This document shows positions 35,627 through 46,046 of a stretch of DNA of 64,000 nucleotides, one piece after another; within the stretch, counting starts at the first letter, position 1, and each line of letters opens with the position of its first letter. Under the pieces are notes generated by a model, which saw only the letters and a list, made by a program, of their open reading frames with translations, searched no databases and had not been told where the DNA came from. Source of the DNA: Zingiber officinale (Eukaryota; Streptophyta; Magnoliopsida; Zingiberales; Zingiberaceae); the NCBI RefSeq assembly GCF_018446385.1, contig NC_056003.1:23309198-23373197 (forward strand), written 5' to 3'. A program made the position numbers and the translations under genes.

Positions 35627-37725
35627 TGATATAGGTTAGGTTTCATGGGTCCCCGATAAGGAAGGGAAAGGAGATAATCAAAGGAGGTAGGCTAATATCG
35701 GCCGGGATATACCTCCAAAGGAGGTAGGTTTGCATCGACCGAAATATGCTTCCCAGGAGGAAGATCCATATCAATTGGCATATACCTCAAAGGAGGTCAG
35801 CTAATATCGGCCGGGATATACCTCCAAAGGAGGTAGGTTTGCATCGACCGAAATATGCTTCCCAGGAGGAAGATCCATATCAATTGGCATATACCTCAAA
35901 GGAGGTAGGCTAATATCGGCCGGGATATACCTCCAAAGGAGGTAGGTTTGCATCGACGGAAATATGCTTCCCAAGAGGAATATCCATATCAATTGGCATA
36001 TACCTCAAAGGAGGTAGGCTAATATCGGTCGGGATATACCTCCAAAGGAGGTAGATTTGCATCGACCGAAATATGCTTCCCAGGAGGGAGATCCATATCA
36101 ATTGACATATACCTCAAAGGAGGTAGGCTAATATCGGTCGGGATATACCTCCAAAGGAGGTAGGTTTGTATCGACCGAAATATGCTTCCCAGGAGGAAGA
36201 TCCATATCAATTGGCATATACCTCAAAGGAGGTAGTCTAATATCGGCCGGGATATACCTCAAAAGGAGGTAGGTTTGTATCGACCGAAATATGCTTCCCA
36301 GGATGAAGATCCATACCAGTTGGCATATACCTCAGAGGAGGTAGGCTAATATCAGTCGAGATATACCTCCAAAGGAGGTAGGTTTGCATCGACCGAAATA
36401 TGCTTCCCAGGAGGGAGATCCATATCAATTGGCATATACCTCAAAGGAGGTAGGCTAATATCGGCCGGGATATACCTCCAAAGGAGATAGGTTTGCATCG
36501 ATCGAAATATGCTTCCCAGGAGGAAGATCCATATCAATTGGCATATACCTCAAAGGAGGTAGACTAATATCGGCCGGGATATACCTCAAAAGGAGGTACA
36601 TTTGTATCGACCGAAATATGCTTCCCAGGATGAAGATCCATATCAATTGGCATATACCTCAAAAGAAGTTGACTAGCATCGGCCGAAAGATACTCCTAAG
36701 TAAGTAGACTAGTATCGGCCGGGATATCCTTTCAAAGCAAGAAGATCAATATCGGTCGGGATATACTTCCAAAGTGTGTAGACTAGTATTGACCGAGACA
36801 TGCCCTCAAGAAGGAAGGTTAATATCAGCTCGATTGACAAGTATCTTGGAAAGATGCTTAATAAAATATATCCTAGTGCTAATTAGGATAATTAACATAG
36901 AAGGGCGCTAACCGAAGCCTCATGAGGAATAATAATCATTAACTAAACCCGGTCATGATTTAACTTCGACCGATACAAGGAACATTGAGCTATCCATGAT
37001 ATAACAGAAGCAGGAGGGGCGGGAAGAAACGATAGAAACACTTTAAAGGGACTCATAAGATAGGTAAATATTTCAAATAAGATAATTAATGAAGATATCT
37101 GCAATGTGTGACTATATGACAGGTATTATATATTTTGGCGGGAAATATGTTTTTAGATTGTTTTGCAGGTGCTAAACGACAAAAAAGGTACATCTCGGGT
37201 ACAAGAAAGATTCCTTAAAAAGTCATTCACCACAAGTACGCAGCTTACGTCATCTCATAACAAACTCTAACAAACCGGGGTCCACTTCATGACTACGGAG
37301 GTTATATGAGGTGGTATAAAAAGGGGAATCCTCTCCGTTGGCTAGGTAAGTTCACATCATTACGCACATTCATAACCCTAATTTTTCTACTGTTCATCTT
37401 CTTCCTCCTTCCACACCAAGAGAGATCACTAACTTGAGCGTCGGAGGGCCTAGCCAGGGATTCCCACCCCGGTCTTAGGTCACTGACGATAGTGTTGGCT
37501 GGTCTCTTGTGCGCAGGAGGTCTCGGAAGCTCCAGATTTGGTTTTCTCGGTGATTGGATCGCTCTCTCGTCATTAGGTCTTCGCTTGAGGAGGGCATTGG
37601 GTGATCCTACTCTTCCTGATCCGCTTTGGGTTTCTCGGATCAACGTTCTCCAGGCTTTCTTCTCCATCAAGAGGGGGTTTCTTTCTACCGGATCTCCGTC
37701 TTGTCCAGCTTCTCAGACAGGATCA
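35627..37725 (+). mobile_element. Solo LTR I with 109-bp tandem repeats
   Basis: 2099 bp from TGATATAGGTTAGG to AGACAGGATCA, flanked by CATTT (35622-35626 and 37726-37730), in insert J. A TATA-like GGTATAAAAAGGGG at about 37313 and the transcribed-leader texture after it suggest + orientation. No internal region remains. Confidence 0.83.
35676..36665. repeat. 109-bp tandem array in solo LTR I (about 9 units)
   Basis: Units contain TATCGGCCGGGATATACCTC, GGAGGTAGGTTTGCATCGAC and GAAATATGCTTCCCAGGAGG. Because 109 is not a multiple of 3, each reading frame cycles through the unit, giving a ladder of 61-63-codon ORFs on the - strand that are not genes. Divergent half-units continue to about 36,800. 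Confidence 0.88.
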
Positions 37726-39657
37726 CATTTAATTAGTGGACATTCATTATCTTAAACACATGGAGACTAATACACTCATAATAAGAAGGAGCCCAAAAAT
37801 ATAATTTGGGATTGGTGTGGTAGTTCAATAATAGTTCTCTAGTGGAATGAATTATTATTGATAAAATTAAGTTGTGTGTTCGGGGCGAACACGGGATGCT
37901 TAATTTTATCGGGAGACCAAAACCAATTTCTTCTCTCGGTCCCTATCGTAGCCTCTTAATTATAGAGTACTATACCCACCTATACCCACCTTCTTACCCA
38001 TCCTATAGGGGCCTGCCAAGCTAGCTTGGAGACCAAACTAGGGCCGGCCATGGCTTGGTTCATGGGTGAATTCATATGGTCGACCCTAGCTTGAACTCAA
38101 GCTTAGGTGGCCGGCCCTATTAAAATAAAAAGGAATTTTAATTTTTAAAATTTTCTTATGTGGATAACATGATTTAAAAGAGAGTTTAAAAATTTAAAAT
38201 TTTCCTTTTATAAGATTCTACAAAAGATTAAGAGAAGAGCTAAATCACTTTCCTTATTTGTAGATTAAAAGGTGGATTTTAAATTTTAAGAAAATTTTCT
38301 TTTTTAACCATGTTCATGATTTAAAAGAGAGTTTAAAAAATTAAATATTCTCTTTTATAAGTTTCTACAAAAGATTAAGAAAAGATTTGATATCTTTCCT
38401 TATTTGTAGATTAAAAGAGATTTTAATTTTTAGAGATAACTTTCTTTTTATCCACATGTTTAAAAGAAAGATTTTAATTTCCTTTTTATAATCCACCATG
38501 AAGGGAAAAATTATTGGAGAAATTTTTATAAATTTCCGGAAGCAAATAAGGAAATTTTAATTTGTGTTTAAAATTTTTATTTGCTTGGAGATTTGAATTT
38601 GGCCGGCCATGATATGTGAGAAAAAGAATTTGATTTTAATTAATTAAATTTTCTTTTTCATGGCAAAGGAATTAAGGAAATTTTTATTAAAATTTCCTTA
38701 TTTGCCAAGACCAAGGATTATAAAAGAGGGGTAGAGGTGTCTTCATGGGTGAACATCTCTATTATATTTTTCCTCTCTTTTCTCCTTGGGTGTGGCCGGC
38801 CCCCTTCTTTTTCCTCTCCTCTCCTTTGTGTGGCCGAAACCTTCTCTTGGTGGAGATAGCTTTTGTGGCCGGATCTAAGAAGGAGAAGAAGGAGAGAAAA
38901 GAAGCCTCTTTTCTAGCATCCCTTGGAGTATTGGTGGTGGTTGAATCTCTTCATCCTTGGAGGTGCTCATGTTGTGGCCGAACCTTGCAAGGAGGAGAAG
39001 AAGGTGCTTTGGTGATTTCTCATCTCGGAAGATCGTTGCCCACACAACGTCCGAGGTTAGAAGAGGAATACGGTAGAAGACCTAGAGGTTTTTGCTTGCA
39101 AAAGAAAAGGTATACTAGTATTTAATTTCCGCATCATACTAGTTTTATTTCTTTGTAAAAATACCAAATGCAAGAGGCATGCGATTCTAGTTTTTCGAAT
39201 TAGTTTTCGATGTTGTGTTCTTTTATTTTTCTTTTCCTTGTGATTCGATTGTTCCTTTTGGTTAACCTAGAGTTATTTAAGGAAATTAAATATTAGCTTT
39301 CCTTAAAAGGCTTTGTCTAGGCGGTGGTGGTTGCTCCCATATTCAAGAAGGCCATGTGCCTCGCCATGCAGTCCTGGAAGCCAATTTTGGAAATTAATAT
39401 TTAATGGAATTAATAACATAGGTAGATTTGGATCAAACGTGTTAAGTTCCGCAAGAGATCCAAGTCTAAACCTAAATAAACAAATAAGTTAAACTTAGGA
39501 TCAAACGTGTAAAGTTCCACAGGCGATCCAAGTTTAATTTAAAAGAACACATGGTAGCAAGGAAAAGGTTCAGACCTTTGTACAAAAATTTTTGTACAGA
39601 GGAACCGTTAGGCTTTCCGAGTAGCAACCAACACTTCGATTGAGTGCCGTAAAAGAA

Positions 39658-41210
39658 AAGTGGTCTTCCGGCCAGAGGCAAAACCAATATTTGAATTTCT
39701 TGGAAAGCAAAAGGAAATCATGAGTTACGGGGTCGAAAGCATACCCGGGCAGCTCTCTACCCTGACAATAACATCGACGCTGTTCGATGATATATTAGAG
39801 AAACAAACACGTGACCCAAGCATCCAAAGGATCAAGCAAGAGATCCTAGAAGGAAAGAACGATGGATTTCGTATCGTTGACAGTGGAATACTATACCTAA
39901 GAGATCGCTTATGTATTCCCGACGATCCAGAGTTGCAAAAGAAGATATTGGAGGAGGCTCATGGAACACCTTATGCGATGCATCCTGGATCCACCAAGAT
40001 GTACCAAGACCTGAAAGGGAAATTCTGGTGGTTCGGTTTGAAAAGAGATGTGGCTCGGTATGTCAGTACCTGCTTGACCTGCCAAAGGGTTAAAGCAGAA
40101 CACCAGAGACCTGGAGGAGTACTGCAGCCAATTCAAATTCCAGAATGGAAATGGGAAGATATTTCTATGGATTTCATCTCAGGACTGCCCAAAATGATGA
40201 ACGGATATGATGCTATATGGGTAATCGTGGACAGATTGACCAAGTCTGCCCACTTCTTAGCAATCAAGATGACTTACTCGATTGAGCAACTGGCTCAATT
40301 ATATGTTAAGGAAATTATCAGATTACATGGGATTCCTAAGACCATCATTTCTGATAGAGATGGACGCTTTGTTTCACATTTCTGGGAATGTGTTCAGAAG
40401 GCCCTTGGCACGAAGCTGTTATTCAGTACTATCTTCTATCCTCAGACTGACGGACAAACAAAAAGGGTGAACCAAGTGTTGGAAGATATGTTACGAGCTT
40501 GCGCCTTAGATTTTAAGGGGAGCTGGTGCCGATATCTGTGCTTAGCGGAATTCACCTACAATAACAGCTACCAAGCTACTATTGGAATGGAGACATACGA
40601 GACTCTGTACGGGAGGAGATGTAGGTCTCCTATATGCTGGTACGAAGGTGGTGAGAAGAAAGAGATGGGACTCCAAACAGATTTTATTGACGACACCACC
40701 CGAGCTATACAGAACATTCGCCAAAGAATAGAAACTGCTCAGAGCTGGCAAAAGAACTATGCGGACAAGCGGCGTAGGCCGTTGGAATTCAGTATCGGGG
40801 ATTCAGTGTTTCTCAAGATAGCTCCTATGAAAGGAGTGATGAGATTCGGAAAGAAGGGTAAGCTAAGCCCGCGCTACATGGGACCGTATTAGATTCTGAA
40901 AAGAGTCGGCAAGATAGCTTATGAACTAGAGCTGCCTCAGGAGATGTCGGTTATTCACAACATGTTCCATGTTTCAATGCTCAAGAAATATATTCCCAGT
41001 ATAGACCAAGTGATCGAACCACAGATAGTGCAAGTTCAAGAGGACCTAAGTTATGAAAGTCGTCCTATTCAGATACTAGATTGAGGAGTCAAAAGACTAA
41101 GGAACACAGAAGTGCCCTTAGTAAAGGTCCTGTGGCAAAATCAACGATTCGAAGAAGCCACCTGGGAATGCGAGGACGATATGAAACAAAGATATCCAGA
41201 GCTACTCTAA
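39658..41210 (+). pseudogene. Integrase region of gypsy element C, catalytic Glu lost
   Basis: A 410-codon open frame then two nonsense codons. It starts with a protease-region scrap (VVFRPEAKPIFEFLG) fused to the linker after RNase H (LTITSTLFDDILEKQTRDPS), so reverse transcriptase and RNase H are deleted. The integrase follows: HGTPYAMHPGS and CLTCQRVK zinc-binding, WEDISMDFISGLP (first Asp), TIISDRDGRF (second Asp) and FYPQTDGQTKRVNQVLEDML, where the third catalytic residue, Glu in the family (TDGQTER), is Lys at exactly the D-35-E spacing. Downstream HNMFHVSMLKKYIP and VKVLWQNQRFEEATWE, the chromovirus C-terminus, follow stops at 40890 (TAG) and near 41082 (TGA). Not functional. Confidence 0.85.
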
Positions 41211-41245
41211 GTTCGAGGATGAATTTTTTATAAGATATGGGGGAT

Positions 41246-44200
41246 TGTAACACCCATAAAGTCTCTAGTAAATTTTATGTAGTTTTTGCATGATTAGAAT
41301 GAGTTATATGTGGGTTCCTTCTAAAAAAAAAAAGAAAATAAAATAGAACCAAAAAGAAGCATGACCAAGGTTTGAACCTTGAACCTTTAGTAAGTGACAA
41401 GCTTTAAGTAGAATGGGATAACCAATATCCCAAGAGGAAGTATTGTTAGGAAGGAAAGGGAAGTTGTAGTTAAGGGTAAGGAGGGTGAAGGGACGCCTTC
41501 CACTTAGAAGAAAAGTTTATCTTTTCTTTCTCCCTCCACTTAGAATGATTCATTTTTACTTCTTCCTTTTTAGAAATAAATGGAAATAAAAAGTAAGAGA
41601 AAGAAAAGATCATTCTTTCTTCTTCCTTTTCATGTAGAATAAGAAGGAAGAAAAGGGCAAGGGAATTTGGTTTATCCTTTCTTCTTCTTCTTCTTCTTCC
41701 TCTTCTTCCTCCACCGAAACTTCAAGTTCCTCTTCCCCTATTGCCGAATTCAAGCTAAAAGTATTCTTCCTAAGGAAACTTCACAAAGGGAAGTTCTTGA
41801 AGCATGCTTCTCATTACAAGAAAAAAAAATAAGGGAAAGGGAATTCTAGAAGCGAAAAGGGTCTTCTTCTTCTTCTCCACCAAGGGTATTCTCTTAGTAA
41901 ACCAAGCAAGAGGATGTAAGTATTCCCCTCACCTGTGGTACAAGTAGTTTACGAGTGTTTTCCATGTTTGATGTGCTTAAAAACCTAGAAATCATGCTTA
42001 TAGGTTTCGGCCAAGAAGAGATTAAGGGTTTAGGAAAGTTTAAACTCCATTTAGGTTTGCTTATGTATTTTCTTATGATGTCTAATAAGTTAGGTGATGT
42101 TATTAAGATGTTATTCATGATTTATGTTGCTTGAAAACCTAGAAATCATGCTTTGAAGTTTCGTCCAAGAAGAGATTAAGGGCTTAGGAAAGTTTAAACT
42201 CCATTTAGATTTGCTTATGTATTTTCTTATGATGCCTAATAAGTTAGGTGATATTATTAAGATGTTATTCATGATTTATGTTGCTTGAAAATCTAGAAAT
42301 CATGCTTTGAGGTTTCGGCCAAGAAGAGATTAAGGGCTTAGGAAAGTTTAAACTCCATTTAGGTTTACTTATGTATTTTCTTATGATGCCTAATAAGTTA
42401 GGTGATGTTATTAAGATGTTATTCATGATTTATGTTGCTTCAAAACCTAGAAATCATGCTTATAGGTTTCGGCCAAGAAGAGATTAAGGGCTTAGGAAAG
42501 TTTAAACTCCATTTAGGTTTGCTTATGTATTTTCTTATAATGCCTAATAAGTTAGGTGATGTTATTAAAATGTTATTCATGATTTATGTTGCTTGAAAAC
42601 CTAGAAATCATGCTTTGAAGTTTCGGCCAAGAAGAGATTAAGGGCTTAGGAAAGTTTAAACTCCATTTAGGTTTGCTTATGTATTTTCTTATGATGCCTA
42701 ATAAGTTAGGTGATGTTATTAAGATGTTATTCATGATTTATGTTGCTTGAAAACCTAGAAATCATGCTTATAGGTTTCGGCCAAGAAGAGATTAAGGGCT
42801 TAGGAAAGTTTAAACTCCATTTAGGTTTGCTTATGTATTTTCTTATGATATCTAATAAGTTAGGTGATGTTATTAAGATGTTATTCTTGATTTATGTTTC
42901 TTGAAAACCTAGAAATCATGCTTTGAAGTTTCGGCCAAGAAGAGATTAAGGGCTTAGGAAAGTTTAAACTCCATTTAGGTTTGCTTATGTATTTTCTTAT
43001 GATGCCTAATAAGTTAGGTGATGTTATTAAGATGTTATTCATGATTTATGTTGCTTGAAAATCTAGAAATCATGCTTTGAAGTTTTGGCCAAGAAGAGAT
43101 TAAGGGCTTAGGAAAGTTTAAACTCCATTTAGGTTTACTTATGTATTTTCTTATGATGCCTAATAAGTTAGGTGATGTTATTAAGATGTTATTCATGATT
43201 TATGTTGCTTGAAAATCTAGAAATCATGCTTATAGGTTTCGGCCAAGAAGAGATTAAGGACTTAGGAAAGTTTAAACTCCATTTAAGTTTGCTAATGTAT
43301 TTTCTTATGATGCCTAATAAGTTAGGTGATGTTATTAAGATGTTATTCATGATTTATGTTGCTTGAAAACCTAGAAATTATGCTTTGAAGTTTCGGCCAA
43401 GAAGAGATTACGGGCTTAGGAAAGTTTAAACTCCATTTAGGTTTGCTTATGTATTTTCTAATGATGCCTAATAAGTTAGGCGATGTTATTAAAATGTTAT
43501 TCATGATTTATGTTGCTTGAAAACCTAGAAATTATGCTTTGAAGTTTCGGCCAAGAAGAGATTAAGGGCTTAGGAAAGTTTAAACTCCATTTAGGTTTGC
43601 TTATGTATTTTCTTATGATGCCTAATAAGTTAGGTGATGTTATTAAGATGTTATTCATGATTTATGTTGCTTGAAAACCTAGAAATCATGCTTATAGGTT
43701 TCGGCCAAGAAGAGATAAAGGGCCTAGGAAAGTTTAAACTCCATTTAGGTTTTCTTATGATGCCTAAATAGTTAGGTGATATGATTAAGATGTTATTCAT
43801 GATTTATGTTGCTTAAAAACATAGGAATAAGCCTTGTAAGTTTCGGCCAAGAAGAAAATGAAAAGGCCTAGGAAAGTTAAGCTCCAATTAGTTTTGTTTA
43901 TGCTTTCTCTCATGATACCTAATAAGTTATGTGATTCTATTAAGATGTTATTCATGATTTATGTTGCTTAAAAACCTAGGAACAAGCCTTGCTAGTTTCG
44001 GCCAAGAAGAAAAATGAAAAGGCTTAGGGAAGTTGAACTCCAACTAGACTTGCTTAGGTTTTTCTCCTATGTCATGCTATGATCATATGATATTAGTTTA
44101 AAGGTCATGCTTGAAGTTGCTTGAAAGAAAACCTAGATTCATGCTCTATAGGTTTCGGCCAAGATTTGGAAGTAGGGTTGGAAATTTCATGTATGCTTGC

Positions 44201-45661
44201 TAAGAGTCTCACTTGTTATGCCATGTATCATGTGATATTAATTTAATGTTTCATGCTTAAAATTGCTTATAAGAACCCTAGAATCATGCTTATAGGTTTC
44301 GGCCAAGCCATGGAATTAGGGTTTGAAGAAAGATCAAAACCCCAATTATGCATGATAACGGCTCTTCATGATATGTTATGTGATATGTGGACTTTATGTT
44401 ACCATGTTATGCTTATGCAAGGCTTATGTATGAGGAAATGCCTAAGAGTTGCTTCCCTATAAGTTGGGATTAAGAGCACTCTTCATGATATGACAAGTAA
44501 CATAAGACCTAAGAGATGCTTCCTTATAAGTTGGGATTAAGAGCACTCTTCATGATATGACAAGAAACATGATATGCTATTTTACTTTTGTATGGCTTGT
44601 ACCGGACCCTAAGAATGGTCCATGGGATGGGCTCCTAAGTTGCCCCTAGGTCAAAACACGGGCCTAGTTCCTAGTAGGTTCGGGATTAGCTACCTCAGAT
44701 TTATTTAGGATGCGCGCAATTCATATACGTGGTACAATGTCAGGCCCTCATGTTGAGATTTATGTTTAAGTATTTATATAATATATGTTTTCAAAAGAAC
44801 ATCTTGCATCTATATGTGATTTCATGTTATGTGATTATTATGCTTTAGGAAGATGCTCTTTTGAGATATGTCTATGATACCTAGAAGAACATGTTACTAC
44901 TTTATGCTTATGCTCTCTTATACTATGTTATGATTTGCCTAAATAAATATGACACTACCTCATGCTAACATGAAAGGTGAAATCTAGATGTGGTTAAATG
45001 AATATATCACTACTCCATGTTAAATTCATGATTTATGGCTTTTGTGAGTAGGAAAGGATCTTACTAAGCCTATATGCTTATAGTTTTATTTTCCTTGTAC
45101 TGCAGAGAAGGGTAAAGCATGGCTAAACTAAAGGGAGCAGCAGGAAGGGCAAAGATGTGTGTGGCAGTGGCATGATGGAAGAGATCTGTTTTGTGTTTCA
45201 GGACTTATGCATATTCTAAGTTCTGCATGTTAACTTATTTTTTCCTATTAGATACTTTTTGATGGTTGCTACTTGATATTATCTTGAACTTGTTTGGATG
45301 GTTGAATGCTTAATGTGAACTTATATTCTCTTATGTTCCATGAAACCTTGAAATGTTAAGTACTTGTTTAATTAGAGAATTATTAGTTATCATGAACTCT
45401 AGAGAACAATATACATGTTTAGTTTTCCCCTTATTTAGTAAGATTTATGATCTAGTTAAACAAGCATGTATCATGTTTCAAGTAATAGATAGAAAAGAAT
45501 CAAATTTTATATGCCTGAATGCTAGCATGTTCACATGTTTTGTTTATATGATTAAATTATTAAAAAAATTTCTTCCACTGCAATGATTTCATATCCATGT
45601 ATGTATGTTCTCGTAGCGCCGCCCTTGCCGTGTCAGGGCAAGGGGAAGGGCGGGTGTTATA
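41246..45661 (+). repeat. 3' LTR of element C
   Basis: 4416 bp, near-identical outside the array to the 5' LTR. It holds 12 copies of the 154-bp unit and the same unique half. The two LTRs differ in length by 771 bp once the K insertion is subtracted, which is five units. Confidence 0.88.
41935..43750. repeat. 154-bp tandem array in 3' LTR of element C (12 units)
   Basis: The TTTCGG of each unit falls at 42005 plus multiples of 154 up to 43699 (one unit has TTTCGT, one TTTTGG). Variant order: A-B-B-A-B-A-B-B-A-B-B-A, using the same A/B definitions as for the 5' LTR array. Confidence 0.88.
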
Positions 45662-46046
45662 GAAGGCACCTCCAGTAGCACTTGTAGCTCCTTTTCGCTA
45701 CTTTGCTGTTGCGATCTCCTGGGTGATTTCGTCCATCGAAATAGGGCTCACCCGAATCTAATTTTCGGCATTCTCCTCGAGCAGGCTTCTGCTCCAGCTT
45801 CTCGTCCCTCGAACGTCGTGTACATTCTTCTCATCCACCGATGTACTCTTCCGCAGACCTTTCATCCCTCGGGTGCACCAAGCCCGTCCGCTCCCTTCCC
45901 GTGCCATCCTTCTCGCTAGCTACGTCTTCCGCTAGACTTCCTGTGCTCCTAAGCTCCTGCAGACTTAGACACAGGGATTAAAACAAAACTGGACCTAACC
46001 TCACTTGGTTGATCACATGAAAACAACCACGGGGTCCAACAGGAAC

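Larger units (their letters stand above)
32547..39657. mobile_element. Composite insert J inside element C
   Basis: Noncoding, unclassified repeat replacing or interrupting the protease region of C. Once solo LTRs H and I are removed, about 2.6 kb remain, including TTAGGTATTAGTTTATCTTA, GTTGTGTGTTCGGGGCGAAC, several GGCCGGCC motifs (38040-38830), AT-rich stretches and, near the right end, a duplicated GGATCAAACGTG(T)TAAGTTCC segment (39425 and 39490), and a palindrome around TTGTACAAAAATTTTTGTAC (39581-39600). The segment 39310-39400 (CCATGTGCCTCGCCATGCAG) matches the module shared by elements A, B and D, which suggests a related LTR element interior or leader. Ends and target duplication were not found; a 126-codon ORF at 38745 is not convincing. 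Confidence 0.5.
25363..45661 (+). mobile_element. Ty3/gypsy element C (Tekay/Del-like chromovirus), very long LTRs
   Basis: Inserted in the 5' LTR of element B; flanking 5-mers are AAAGG (25358-25362) and GAAGG (45662-45666), one mismatch. The 5' LTR is 25363-31335 (3645 bp once solo LTR K and its 5-bp duplication are removed); the 3' LTR is 41246-45661 (4416 bp). Both begin TGTAACAC(T/C)CATAAAG and end GGGCG(G)(G/T)...GTTATA. The primer site is at 31339, and a purine tract (ATATGGGGGAT) precedes the 3' LTR. Gag and integrase remnants survive; protease, reverse transcriptase and RNase H are deleted or replaced by insert J. The element is dead. Confidence 0.88.
17436..46046 (-). mobile_element. 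Copia-type LTR element B (gag-only), host of the main nest
   Basis: Element B spans 17441-46041 and is flanked by a 5-bp target duplication GGAAC (17436-17440 and 46042-46046). It reads on the - strand. Its 3' LTR is 17441-22714, interrupted by element A; its 5' LTR is 24794-46041, interrupted by element C. Without those inserts the LTRs are about 943 and 944 bp. The complement of the primer site (GATACCA next to 24794) and of a polypurine tract (ATCTCCCTCTTTTT after 22714) border the 2.1-kb interior. Only a decayed gag is inside. It sits in the coding sequence of MULE2. Confidence 0.85.

Noticed and set aside
38745-39125. 126-codon ORF
   Set aside because: No recognisable domain; it lies in the noncoding leader-like part of insert J with GGCCGG repeats.
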